A stretch of 31,455 bases of DNA from a virus. The position numbers and the translations under genes were made by a program. Below, piece by piece: positions 7,983-14,978 of this stretch (position 1 is its first letter; each line of letters starts with the position of its first letter). The stretch is taken from positions 1 to 31,455 of IMG/VR virus record IMGVR_UViG_3300047335_000061; one strand, written 5' to 3'. The notes beneath the pieces were generated by a model, which was not told where the DNA came from, searched no databases, and saw only the letters and a list, made by a program, of their open reading frames with translations.

Positions 7983-8272
7983 CAGCCGCCCCCCGCGCCC
8001 TCAAACACCGACGTGCCTTGGCCGATTTTTTTGGCACCTTCCGAACAGGCAAGGCCTCTTCCAAAACCTGAAAAAAGCACGGACGAAGGGGGGCGCGCAG
8101 CGCTTGAAACCGAAAAACCGGGGCACCCCCCCCGGCGGAAATTTCCCTGGCTGGAGGCCCCGCCGCCTGGCGCGGCAGCGCCACGACGCGGCCAACCCGG
8201 CGCGAGCAGCAGATTGGGTATCAGCGGCGCAAGCACCACAACAGACAGCGCGATCAGCATGTTAGCGCTCAT
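7979..8272 (-). CDS. Putative small membrane protein between terminase genes
   Basis: A 97-residue reading frame beginning MSANMLIALSVVVLAPLIP, a hydrophobic segment of about 18 residues that would be a signal anchor, then a Gly/Ser/Arg-rich low-complexity tail. It overlaps the putative small terminase end by 11 bp and the large terminase start by GTGA, so the tiling supports it. The ribosome site is weak and the C-terminal composition is poor, so it may instead be partly non-coding. No family recognised. Confidence 0.4.
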   Translation of the reverse strand: MSANMLIALSVVVLAPLIPNLLLAPGWPRRGAAAPGGGASSQGNFRRGGCPGFSVSSAARPPSSVLFSGFGRGLACSEGAKKIGQGTSVFEGAGGGW

Positions 8273-8801
8273 CTTCCAACTTCCCATCTTCCAACTGCTG
8301 AGGTTGCGCGGCGCTAAGTGGCTGAAAGAACTCACCTTCCAACGTCGCACCATGATCCTGGCCAAGGTCGCCGAAAAACACCGGGATGATGCCAGCGCCA
8401 TTGACGTTGACGCTCACCGGCATCTTGCCTTCGACGTATTCGAGCACCACGCGCCGCGCATCCATCTGCGCCTTGAACGCTTCCAGCGGCGTGCAGCCCA
8501 GCTCCCGCGCCAGGTCGTGCACCGGCCGGTTATACGCCTCGATCAGCCCATCCACTGGATGCTCGCCATGCGCCCGCGCCAGCACATACTCCCGGAACGC
8601 CTGCGTCTTCCGGTTCAACGCGCCCTGCGGCCGCCCAGGGCCCGCCCGCTCACGCTGCCGCAGCGCCGCCTGCCGCTCCGCAAGCCCAGCCGGCAGCGAC
8701 GCGATCTCCGCCGCCGGAAACAGCGCCGGCTGCACCGTCGGCGCGCCCGCCTCGTCCAACGCCTCCCGCATCGCATCCACCACCCCAGAAGCAGCAACCA
8801 T
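8262..8801 (-). CDS. Putative terminase small subunit
   Basis: A 179-residue protein. GRPQGALNRKTQAFREYVL is typical of phage small-terminase-like proteins (G-RP-G-x-N-K-T-x-AF), followed by helices and ending in a Gln/Glu/Asp tail. It lies immediately upstream of the large terminase and next to the symmetric repeat array, which would suit recognition of a packaging site. A generic phage DNA-binding protein cannot be excluded. ATG at 8801 has a weak GGGTGA ribosome site. Confidence 0.6.
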   Translation of the reverse strand: MVAASGVVDAMREALDEAGAPTVQPALFPAAEIASLPAGLAERQAALRQRERAGPGRPQGALNRKTQAFREYVLARAHGEHPVDGLIEAYNRPVHDLARELGCTPLEAFKAQMDARRVVLEYVEGKMPVSVNVNGAGIIPVFFGDLGQDHGATLEGEFFQPLSAAQPQQLEDGKLEDER

Positions 8802-8862
8802 CTGATTTCACCCGAATATTTTAATGATCACCAGCAGCGCGTCTCACGAGATGAGACCATTT

Positions 8863-9131
8863 CCTAACCGAGTTAGGAAACCGGTTAGGTTTTGGGTTAG
8901 GTTTCTTTCCTGTCCTGGCCTTCATCTCTTCCATTCCTAACTTCCTAACCACCTAACCATGTATTCCTTCATGCGCGTGCGCCTGCGCATGCGCGAGAAG
9001 ATATAACTACGCGCGTGCGCACGCGCGCACACATCACGCGAGGCGGTTAGGAAGTTAGGAAGTTAGGTTTGATGTAAGCTGTTGAGGCGAAAGGCAGATT
9101 TCCTAACCGAAAACCTAACCGAATTCCTAAC
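8863..9131. repeat. Mirror-symmetric GTTAGG/CCTAAC iteron array (putative origin or packaging site)
   Basis: The gene-free stretch 8802-9245 holds thirteen copies of GTTAGG or its complement. Twelve form two inverted halves: GTTAGG at 8872, 8884, 8896 (12-bp pitch) and CCTAAC at 8936, 8944, 8952 (8-bp pitch); then GTTAGG at 9046, 9054, 9062 (8-bp pitch) and CCTAAC at 9102, 9114, 9126 (12-bp pitch). Every left copy mirrors a right copy about the same centre, 9001/9002, to the base. A thirteenth copy (8863-8868) makes a TTTCCTAAC-CGA-GTTAGGAAA palindrome with the first. The centre is AT-rich and flanked by alternating GC/CG tracts. It sits between replication and terminase genes. Confidence 0.85.
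8971..9030. other. Alternating purine-pyrimidine tracts around an AT-rich core
   Basis: Two blocks of alternating G/C dinucleotides (8972-8995 and 9008-9030) flank AGAAGATATAACTA. The right block contains a perfect 18-bp palindrome CGCGCGTGCGCACGCGCG (9010-9027), the left block GCGCATGCGC (8985-8994). Such tracts can adopt Z-DNA or cruciform structure, and the core could be a melting site. This is the exact centre of the iteron array. Confidence 0.6.
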
Positions 9132-9245
9132 CGCCCTCCCGAACCCATCGACGTCTGATCTGTTCGCGTCCGTATGGGTCTGGGCAACGCGAGCAGTGAA
9201 GCACAAATGCAACCGTGGTCGTCAAGCGTCATGTGACCCTCCTGG

Positions 9246-9578
9246 TCAGCCTGGTGGTGAAATCGGGCGAAGGCCCTCGGGCAGCGCCCAGCGATACTTC
9301 CAGCGCACCGCCATCAGTCGCGTAATTTCCGACTGTGTCAGCTTTTCCACGCGCCGCCCGCGCACGCTGCGAATGAACTCCAGGTCGCCGCTCCCCGGAT
9401 CGGTCTTCTTCACGCGCTGCAGCGCCGCGCACAGATTGCCCAGCAGCAGCTCGAGCTCGAGGCCGTCGCGATGCGGCTCGGTTTCCTGGACAACCTTCCT
9501 GGCCTCCTCCACAAGCCATGGCGTCAAGCAGTGTGCTGCTTGCGACGCCACGATCGTGCAGGCCTCTTCCCGCGTCAT
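9246..9578 (-). CDS. Hypothetical protein, last gene of the replication operon
   Basis: A 110-residue protein starting MTREEACTIVASQAAH, largely helical, with a basic region RSVRGRRVEKLTQSEITRLM that could include a DNA-binding helix pair. The ATG overlaps the helicase stop as ATGA. It borders the iteron array, so a role in origin binding or replication control is a positional guess only. Family not recognised. Confidence 0.6.
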   Translation of the reverse strand: MTREEACTIVASQAAHCLTPWLVEEARKVVQETEPHRDGLELELLLGNLCAALQRVKKTDPGSGDLEFIRSVRGRRVEKLTQSEITRLMAVRWKYRWALPEGLRPISPPG

Positions 9579-11494
9579 CCCGGATACGACCAATCTGCCG
9601 GATCATCGGGCTCGGGCCGATCGTTCGGCTCGGGTGCGGGCGTCGCCGGCGGCGCGTCCTCGATGCTGGCCTCGAGGCACAGCTTGAGCTCGATGAGCGT
9701 GGCCTTGCTCTGCGAACCAAACCAGTAGGTCTTGTTGTCCCGCAGATGCGGCAACCTGCGCAGCGATTGCACCCAAACGCCTTGCGTGCCAGGCCGCGCG
9801 CCCCATTGCGTGTTCTCGAATATCTTCGAGAGGCCGCGATGAATATTCGCTATCGCCAGATATTGGATGCCGGTGCCTAGATCGGTCACCAGCTTTATCC
9901 CATAGTCCAGCAACAGCTTTTCCGCATTCCGAACGGTCGCTTTCAGCGCATTGAATTCCTCGGTTGTCCACGCCGGATCACCCGTGCCGGCAGCCGCCGC
10001 AATCCATTGTCCCAAGGTCTGCCGAACGCGATCACGCGAATTGTCGATTTGCGTCGACAGCAGATACGCAAGGCACGCATTCTCGTCGCTCATCGTGCCT
10101 TCGATCTCGGCGAGCTTTGAGGCCTCCAGCCGCTGCGTCCAGCCTGCCAGCACATCAGTCTCTGGCAGTTCATCGGCCAGCAATAAATCAGCGCAGGCCA
10201 GCAGCGTTCCGAACACATCCTGTCCGCGCGCCGAATGCCCCGCCGTCGCCATCGCCGCGCGATACGCTTCCAGCGTCCCCGGAAATCGCCGCCATTGCAT
10301 CAGCAGCCGCCGCAGCAATTTCGTGCCGAGCTCGGCAATCTTTCGCTCAGTCGTCGACGGCGCCGGCACACCCTCCCGCAGCTTGTCCAGCTCGAGTACG
10401 GCCATGCGCGATCGATCCTGCGAAAGCAGCGGCGGTATCAGGATCGAAGAGAACATGAAGCACGATCGCACGGTGAACGCGCTCGCCTCGTGATCCTGCC
10501 CGCCGCGATACCCGATCGATCCCGAGGCCGCATCGCGCGCCAGCTTGATCAGCGCCTGCATTTTGCGGTTGTCTTCGTCGCTCTCGCTCTCATCGAGCGC
10601 CACGGGCCGCGAGGCATATTTCAACGTCTGCCGAATGCCGGCCGCCGAGCTGTCCGACGTGCGCAGCAGCCCGTTATCGCCCATCACCCATTGCAGGATC
10701 TCGGCGAGCGTGCTTTTGCCCGTGCCCGCCCCGCCGGTGATCCACGCCACCACGCGCCACCCGAGCGCACCGCCCAGCATTGCCGCCCCGATCCACCCGA
10801 GCAGCAAATGCGCATCGATATCCTTGCGCCGCCAATTCCAGGTTTCCAGCAGCGCCAGCATCTCGGCCGCCGGCCCGCGCGGGCCGCCTGGCTGCGCCAC
10901 GCCGTGCGGCTTCATCCCCGGCGGCCCGGCCGGATACACCAGCCCGCCGACCAGGCCCGGCGCGATCCGCGCCCAGGCCGCTTCCGCCGCGGCATCGTCC
11001 TGCACCGCCGTCACCAGCAGCTCATCCCCGCAATGCAGGATCAGCTCGCCATCCCGCCCCTTCCACGCGCCGGCGCCGCGCACCCGCTCCTCGGCCGACC
11101 AAACCCCCAGCTTGCCGCACTCGCCCATCAGCGCTTCGGCGCACAGCTCCGGCTTCCACCCCGTGGTGATCCATCCCAGCGTCGTCTTGTCCTGCGATTT
11201 GCGCGGCCAGAATTCGTAAAGCAGGTCTTTTTTGCGGCCGAACATCTGCTGCAAATTCAGCCGCGAATGGTCCCGCGCCTTCAGCTCGCGTAACTGCCCG
11301 AGCTGATCGAGGTAATAGCAAACGTCGCCATTCACCCCGATCGGCAGCACCGGGCAGCCATAGGGCAGGAACGTCATTTCCCCCTGGCCGGCGCCATCCT
11401 CTTCGCCTGGCGCGGCGGGTGCGGGAGGTGCTGCGTCGATGCTGTTTCGCCGCAGCCGCCTCACATTGCCAAGGCCTTCGGTATCGTCGCTCAT
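9575..11494 (-). CDS. Phage replicative helicase/ATPase (P-loop)
   Basis: A 639-residue protein. Walker A GGAGTGKS lies near residues 254-261 and a Walker B-like PVALDESE near 297-304. An Ala/Pro-rich N-terminal linker and a roughly 200-residue N-terminal domain precede the ATPase core. The arrangement resembles the phage primase-helicase C-terminal ATPases of the D5/SF3 type, working with the separate TOPRIM primase encoded just upstream. It should unwind phage DNA, plausibly from the neighbouring iteron array. I chose ATG 11494, which overlaps the primase stop as ATGA, rather than an earlier in-frame start. The C-terminus is Pro/Glu/Asp-rich. Confidence 0.8.
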   Translation of the reverse strand: MSDDTEGLGNVRRLRRNSIDAAPPAPAAPGEEDGAGQGEMTFLPYGCPVLPIGVNGDVCYYLDQLGQLRELKARDHSRLNLQQMFGRKKDLLYEFWPRKSQDKTTLGWITTGWKPELCAEALMGECGKLGVWSAEERVRGAGAWKGRDGELILHCGDELLVTAVQDDAAAEAAWARIAPGLVGGLVYPAGPPGMKPHGVAQPGGPRGPAAEMLALLETWNWRRKDIDAHLLLGWIGAAMLGGALGWRVVAWITGGAGTGKSTLAEILQWVMGDNGLLRTSDSSAAGIRQTLKYASRPVALDESESDEDNRKMQALIKLARDAASGSIGYRGGQDHEASAFTVRSCFMFSSILIPPLLSQDRSRMAVLELDKLREGVPAPSTTERKIAELGTKLLRRLLMQWRRFPGTLEAYRAAMATAGHSARGQDVFGTLLACADLLLADELPETDVLAGWTQRLEASKLAEIEGTMSDENACLAYLLSTQIDNSRDRVRQTLGQWIAAAAGTGDPAWTTEEFNALKATVRNAEKLLLDYGIKLVTDLGTGIQYLAIANIHRGLSKIFENTQWGARPGTQGVWVQSLRRLPHLRDNKTYWFGSQSKATLIELKLCLEASIEDAPPATPAPEPNDRPEPDDPADWSYPG

Positions 11495-12630
11495 AATGCC
11501 AGGCGTTCCCCCGCGCGTTGCGCGATCGTGGTTTGAAACCACTCATTCACGTCTTTGATGCCAGGCGGCGGCCGCGCTTCCGCCACCCGTTTGCCCATGG
11601 CCTTGAAATGCGCGACGGCCCGATCGGCCGCGAGATCGGCCTTGCTGCCGGGCGTGTCATTGTCCCGCCACAGCACCACGCCCTCGACGCAATCCGGCAG
11701 CCGCACATTGACGAAATTGCCCACGCTCACCGCGCACAGCACCCGCGCTTCGGTATCGGCGAGCGCCACGTTCAACCCATCCTCGATGCCTTCGACCAGG
11801 TCGACCCAGACGCGGGCCTTCAGCTCGGAAAGCCGCCGCGCCTGCTTCACCTCGCCGGTTTTCGGGTCGACGCGCGTGCCACGCCACAGCCGGATCGTGC
11901 CGCCCCGAAAACTGCCAAGCGTGCTTTTGGCGACGTTTTTGCCGTCGGCACTGAACACCGGCGCCTTGCGCACCGAACCGTCCTGCAGCACTTCCAGATA
12001 GGTGCGATGCACGGCGAGAAACTTGCCGTCGCTGCTGGTGATCGCCGCCATCATCGCCGGCCACGGCCGCTGGCTATGCTTCTCCCAAAGCCCCGGATGG
12101 CAGCGCAGCGCGCGCAGCGGATAGGGCAGCCGCGTGATGTTCAGGCCGCGTCCCAGCAGATAGCCCTGCGCCGGGCTGTCGGCGATCGGCGCGCTCGCCA
12201 GATACAGCATTTGCGCCGTGCGCCGGCGCTTCTCTGCATCCTCGTCGATTTCGTCCTGCGTCGGCCGCACCGGCGCCGGAAGCTGGGCCAGTGCCGCCGC
12301 ATCCGCGCCATCGATGCCGAGCCAGGCTTTCGCCCACACGATCGCCGCCTTCTTGTCGCCGGCGAACCGCAAGAAGGCGATCAGATCCAGCAGATCGCCT
12401 TTTTCGCTGGGCGATCCGTTATGCACCGCCCAGATCCCGCGCCGCGGGCCATGGCCGATATGCACGCTGAGGCTATCGCCGATGCCGCCGCGGTTGCGCC
12501 GCGCCTCGCGCCATTCGCTGCCCTCGCGCCGGCCGAGCGGCAGCAGCTCGCGCACCAGGCTTTCGCAGCGCTCCGTGAGCATCCCTACGATACGCCCGAT
12601 CGGCACCAGCGGCGTCACGTTGCCGGTCAT
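11491..12630 (-). CDS. TOPRIM-domain DNA primase
   Basis: A 379-residue protein with a C-terminal TOPRIM domain: VEGIED (residues 279-284) supplies the first acidic residue and WRDNDTPG (321-328) the DxD motif. The upstream part (GLWEKHSQRPWPAMMAAIT, then AVHRTYL) resembles the DUF7146-type domain found in phage and plasmid primases; GDLLDLIAFL near residue 78 is the usual primase fold element. No clear CHC2 zinc motif is seen. It synthesises primers at the phage replication fork and is coupled by ATGA to the helicase gene. Confidence 0.85.
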   Translation of the reverse strand: MTGNVTPLVPIGRIVGMLTERCESLVRELLPLGRREGSEWREARRNRGGIGDSLSVHIGHGPRRGIWAVHNGSPSEKGDLLDLIAFLRFAGDKKAAIVWAKAWLGIDGADAAALAQLPAPVRPTQDEIDEDAEKRRRTAQMLYLASAPIADSPAQGYLLGRGLNITRLPYPLRALRCHPGLWEKHSQRPWPAMMAAITSSDGKFLAVHRTYLEVLQDGSVRKAPVFSADGKNVAKSTLGSFRGGTIRLWRGTRVDPKTGEVKQARRLSELKARVWVDLVEGIEDGLNVALADTEARVLCAVSVGNFVNVRLPDCVEGVVLWRDNDTPGSKADLAADRAVAHFKAMGKRVAEARPPPGIKDVNEWFQTTIAQRAGERLAL

Positions 12631-12636
12631 GGCAGG

Positions 12637-12966
12637 CTAATTCACCCGGACGGCAGCAAAGCCTTCGGCGGCGAGTTTTTTCTCGATGTCGGCGCGGAGG
12701 TTATTCAAACAGAACCGCATCTGGTCAGTTGGCGCTGCGTTGACAATCAGAAGCTGGTCTGCGGTCACCGCGACGAGGAGAACGCCGGTTAGGCCGCGCT
12801 TTTTTCCGAGTGCGCAGAGCTCTTCCGGAAGCGTCCTTTCTTTTCTGGCTTTGTGCGCTTTCGCCATGCCGGCCATCCGCCGCGCTCGTATGTCCAGGTC
12901 TTGCCAGCTTCGCTTCGCCCCTACACGGAAGCTCTCACGGTTTTTCATTGACCCCTCCGCCATCAT
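12637..12966 (-). CDS. Hypothetical basic early protein
   Basis: A 109-residue protein beginning MMAEGSMKNRESF, with a Lys/Arg-rich helical first half (MAGMAKAHKARKERTLPEE) and a hydrophobic strand segment GVLLVAVTADQLLIV. GGAGGG sits 6 nt before the ATG, which overlaps the previous stop as ATGA. It is co-directional with the primase gene 6 bp downstream. No family recognised; a single-strand binding or primase accessory role is only a positional idea. Confidence 0.65.
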   Translation of the reverse strand: MMAEGSMKNRESFRVGAKRSWQDLDIRARRMAGMAKAHKARKERTLPEELCALGKKRGLTGVLLVAVTADQLLIVNAAPTDQMRFCLNNLRADIEKKLAAEGFAAVRVN

Positions 12967-13244
12967 TGCGATCCCTCCGCAAAAGATGCCGGCGGCGCTT
13001 TCGCGTCGCCGGCCGAGTTTGAAGCTGGAGGAAACGCCGGGCCACGCCCGGCCTGTGTGGCAGGGCGTGCCCTGCGCAACTGTTCGACCGCCAGGCGCAA
13101 CGCGCCCGCCACGCGGCTGAAGGTTTGGATGAGGTTGCCGCGATAGCAGCAGATGCGCACCAGCCCGAGGCGCGCCTCCGGGAACAGCCCGCCAGCGGCG
13201 CCCAGGCCGCACCAGCCGAATTCGATGATCACGCCGCCGATCAC
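12963..13244 (-). CDS. Hypothetical early protein
   Basis: A 93-residue protein. The GTG at 13244 overlaps the previous stop (GTGA) and the gene ends by ATGA overlap with the next one. Its start IGGVIIEFGWCGLGAAGG is hydrophobic and could be a membrane or signal segment; the C-terminal part is Ala/Pro-rich. Family not recognised. Confidence 0.5.
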   Translation of the reverse strand: MIGGVIIEFGWCGLGAAGGLFPEARLGLVRICCYRGNLIQTFSRVAGALRLAVEQLRRARPATQAGRGPAFPPASNSAGDAKAPPASFAEGSQ

Positions 13245-13498
13245 TGCCGCTGCCTTTTCCGTAGACTGTCCTGCGAAATGGCGCGATAGCGGCGCGTCTC
13301 CTTCCAATTGGCTTCAACGTTCCGCATCAAATCGCCAGCGATGGACCCGCAGATCTCCCGAGCGTGAGCCTTGGTTTCCGAGGCAAACCCGATCGTGGCC
13401 GCCAATTGCACGATCAAAGCCGACACTGAGGTGTCCAATTTCTCGCCAGCCATCAGCGTTGCCAGGAGACGGGCGAGTTTTTGCGTTTCCGCGTTCAT
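13241..13498 (-). CDS. Hypothetical helical early protein
   Basis: An 85-residue protein (MNAETQKLARLLATLMAGEK...) that appears entirely helical with a basic C-terminal tail (SLRKRQRQ). Coupled by ATGA to the HTH gene upstream and by GTGA to the gene downstream. Function not recognised. Confidence 0.55.
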   Translation of the reverse strand: MNAETQKLARLLATLMAGEKLDTSVSALIVQLAATIGFASETKAHAREICGSIAGDLMRNVEANWKETRRYRAISQDSLRKRQRQ

Positions 13499-13740
13499 GC
13501 GCAGCCCCGTTTCGCGCGCACCAGGGCAAGCACCTCTTCTTCGAGCGCCGGGCATTCCGCCATCAGCACCACCAGCTCGGCCATGCGCGGCGCGTTCGTC
13601 CCGAAGAACCAGTTTTCAAAGGCCCGTTGCGACCAGCCATGCCGCCGCGCCATGCGCTTGCCGACGGCGCGCACCTCGCCGAACTCCGTTCGCAGCACCC
13701 GGCTCACCAGCCCCGCGCAACTTGCGGCTGTGACGCTCAT
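13495..13740 (-). CDS. Small helix-turn-helix protein
   Basis: An 81-residue protein. The central segment AVGKRMARRHGWSQRAFENWFFG, followed by PRMAELVVLMAECP, has the look of a Cro/XRE-like helix-turn-helix with the recognition helix near SQRAFENWF. It is probably an early regulator. No good ribosome site is visible before the ATG at 13740, which coincides with a palindrome-rich leader (13741-13766). It is coupled by ATGA to the next gene. A near-match of the GCGAAC-N3-GTTCGC motif (13679-13693) lies inside it. Confidence 0.6.
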   Translation of the reverse strand: MSVTAASCAGLVSRVLRTEFGEVRAVGKRMARRHGWSQRAFENWFFGTNAPRMAELVVLMAECPALEEEVLALVRAKRGCA

Positions 13741-13751
13741 GAGAAGTTCTC

Positions 13752-13766
13752 GGGGAACATTTCCCC
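13752..13766. promoter_or_regulatory. Inverted repeat GGGGAACATTTCCCC
   Basis: A perfect inverted repeat with a 3-nt centre in the 78-bp region between divergent starts at 13740 (minus) and 13819 (plus), next to the smaller palindrome GAGAAGTTCTC (13741-13751). On the plus strand it is followed by TGTTTTTG, so it could also act as a weak terminator. An operator for the divergent genes is the other possibility. Confidence 0.4.
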
Positions 13767-13818
13767 TGTTTTTGCAAAGGTGCCTTCGGCAATTTGTGCG
13801 CTGCACAGGAGGGTCGGG

Positions 13819-14109
13819 ATGACTGAAGAGGAAAAGGCATTTGAAGCAGAAGCAAAGCAGGATGGTCTTATCCTCGTGCATCGCGCGGCCTGGCTCGCGG
13901 TGTTCCGCCTCTTTCCCCCGCTCGCTGCGCTCCGCGACGCCATCGACACCGACGTGCGCACAAAGATCCTCGATGTCTTTCGTGATGCGCCAGACAATCT
14001 CCGCAATCGTATCGTCATGACGACTGCGATCGAAGAAGCTGACGCGTTATTTGGCTTTCTAGGCGACGACGAAGATCAGGCAGGCTCACGGAATAGCGAG
14101 TTTCCATGA
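13819..14109 (+). CDS. Hypothetical acidic protein encoded against the early operon
   Basis: A 96-residue acidic protein starting MTEEEKAFEAEAKQDG, with a plausible hydrophobic core (AAWLAVFRLFPPLAALRDAI) and an acidic C-terminal end. A consensus ribosome site AGGAGGG lies 6 nt upstream. It lies on the opposite strand within the leftward early operon and its 3' end overlaps the 14015-14242 gene by 95 bp. Balanced amino-acid composition favours it over the antisense frame (13737-14018), although that frame tiles neatly. Function unknown. Confidence 0.55.
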   Translation: MTEEEKAFEAEAKQDGLILVHRAAWLAVFRLFPPLAALRDAIDTDVRTKILDVFRDAPDNLRNRIVMTTAIEEADALFGFLGDDEDQAGSRNSEFP

Positions 14110-14242
14110 CGCCGCGTTGCCTCTCGACCAGGGCCTCATACAGCGCGAACGCCTGCTGCTTTTCGCGATGCGTGCTATCTGGGTTCAGCAGCACCAGCAG
14201 CAGCTCGCCCTCGCCGAGAGGCGGTTCCGCGTGATCGCTCAT
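14015..14242 (-). CDS. Small early protein downstream of Cro-like gene
   Basis: A 75-residue protein starting MSDHAEPPLGEGE, with an amphipathic helical segment (EKQQAFALYEALVERQRG) and a basic C-terminal end. The ATG overlaps the stop of the Cro-like gene as ATGA, so both are probably translated from one transcript. Not assigned to a family. Confidence 0.55.
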   Translation of the reverse strand: MSDHAEPPLGEGELLLVLLNPDSTHREKQQAFALYEALVERQRGVMETRYSVSLPDLRRRLESQITRQLLRSQSS

Positions 14243-14481
14243 CCAGCGCGCTCGATGGGGGGTTCGACCTGGTGGGGAGGCGAGGCTTGTCCGCGTGTTC
14301 TGGCCAGCAAAGCGAATGAGATCGGCACGTGCCGCTCTTCCGCTGCTTTCACGAGAACATGCCAATAAACCGGCGGAATGCCCTTCCGACGCCACTGCGT
14401 TATGGCGTTCGGCTTGGCGCCCGTGATTTCACTCACAGAACGCCTTCCGCCCAGCTTTTCAATGATCTCCGGAACTTTCAT
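14239..14481 (-). CDS. Cro-like HTH regulator
   Basis: An 80-residue DNA-binding protein. MKVPEIIEKLGGRRSV then SEITGAKPNAITQWRRKG is a compact helix-turn-helix with ITQWRRKGIPP, as in Cro/YdaS-like phage regulators. It is the first gene of the leftward early operon and divergent from the CI-like gene, the classical arrangement for a lytic switch. No Shine-Dalgarno sequence is evident upstream of the ATG. A downstream leftward -10 near TACGCA would give a nearly leaderless mRNA. Operators at 14494 and 14538 lie between the two genes. Confidence 0.75.
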   Translation of the reverse strand: MKVPEIIEKLGGRRSVSEITGAKPNAITQWRRKGIPPVYWHVLVKAAEERHVPISFALLARTRGQASPPHQVEPPIERAG

Positions 14482-14493
14482 AATGCGATGCGT

Positions 14494-14508
14494 AACAGCG
14501 GCGCTGTT
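14494..14508. promoter_or_regulatory. Operator O1, AACAGCGGCGCTGTT
   Basis: A perfect 15-bp inverted repeat AACAGCG-G-CGCTGTT, 13 bp upstream of the Cro-like start. One of four copies of the same motif in 840 bp around the CI-like gene; likely bound by the CI-like repressor and/or the Cro-like protein. Confidence 0.75.
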
Positions 14509-14529
14509 GCTTCGCAAGACAAAACTGCT

Positions 14530-14558
14530 GTCGTGCCAACAGCGCCGCTGTCGGTCAA
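14530..14558 (-). promoter_or_regulatory. Candidate leftward early promoter
   Basis: On the minus strand TTGACC (14558-14553) is a good -35, followed 17 bp later by CACGAC, a poor -10. Operator O2 fills the spacer, as O4 does in the rightward promoter at 15310. The similarity of layout supports it more than the -10 does. A second option is TTGCGA (14517-14512) with TACGCA. Confidence 0.35.
14538..14552. promoter_or_regulatory. Operator O2, AACAGCGCCGCTGTC
   Basis: Matches the operator consensus AACAGCGSCGCTGTT except for the last base. It is centred 44 bp from O1 and 16 bp upstream of the CI-like start, so occupancy could control both divergent genes. Confidence 0.7.
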
Positions 14559-14567
14559 AACAGACCG

Positions 14568-14978
14568 ATGAAAACGCCTGCCCCCGAACTCGCAAAGCAG
14601 ACCGGCGCTCGCCTGAAAGCGATCCAGGCGGAGCTTGCCTTAGCTTTCGATCACAAGACTATTGACGACTTTGCCGACCTTATTGGCGAAAGCCGCAATA
14701 CCGTCTCAAACTGGCTAAACGGGTATAACCCTCCGAGCATCTACGCGATGATACGCCTTTGCGATAAGCACGGGTTTACCCTCGACTGGATCTACCGGGG
14801 CCGGTCCGAGGGGCTCGCCTACGATAAGTCTGTGAGACTGGAGGCGTTTTTGGCTGGGGTGGCTGCACCGTCTCTGGCGCCTGCGGAGCCGCTGGGAGTG
14901 CCGGCTGCGGTGCCGCCGGAGGCTGCTGGGAGGGCGAAGGCTGATAGGAGGGCGAAGGCCAGCGCGCAACGACCATGA
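14568..14978 (+). CDS. CI-like phage repressor (XRE family)
   Basis: A 136-residue protein with an N-terminal XRE-type helix-turn-helix: TIDDFADLIGESRNTVSNWL, then NPPSIYAMIRLCDKHGFTLDWIYRG, the usual continuation of small phage repressors. The rest is an Ala/Pro-rich tail, and no LexA-like autoprotease domain is present, so induction by RecA-mediated self-cleavage is unlikely. It is divergent from the Cro-like gene with O1 and O2 between, and its stop overlaps the start of the next gene (ATGA). No clear ribosome site is visible. Confidence 0.8.
   Translation: MKTPAPELAKQTGARLKAIQAELALAFDHKTIDDFADLIGESRNTVSNWLNGYNPPSIYAMIRLCDKHGFTLDWIYRGRSEGLAYDKSVRLEAFLAGVAAPSLAPAEPLGVPAAVPPEAAGRAKADRRAKASAQRP

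Noticed and set aside
8863-9131. CRISPR array
   Set aside because: Repeats are 6-7 bp, occur in both orientations with 8- or 12-bp pitch, and have no unique spacers of CRISPR length or cas genes nearby.
9047-9232. A 61-codon minus-strand frame next to the iterons
   Set aside because: It is built on the repeat sequence (FLTS, GFRLGN), has no ribosome site and falls inside the symmetric array.
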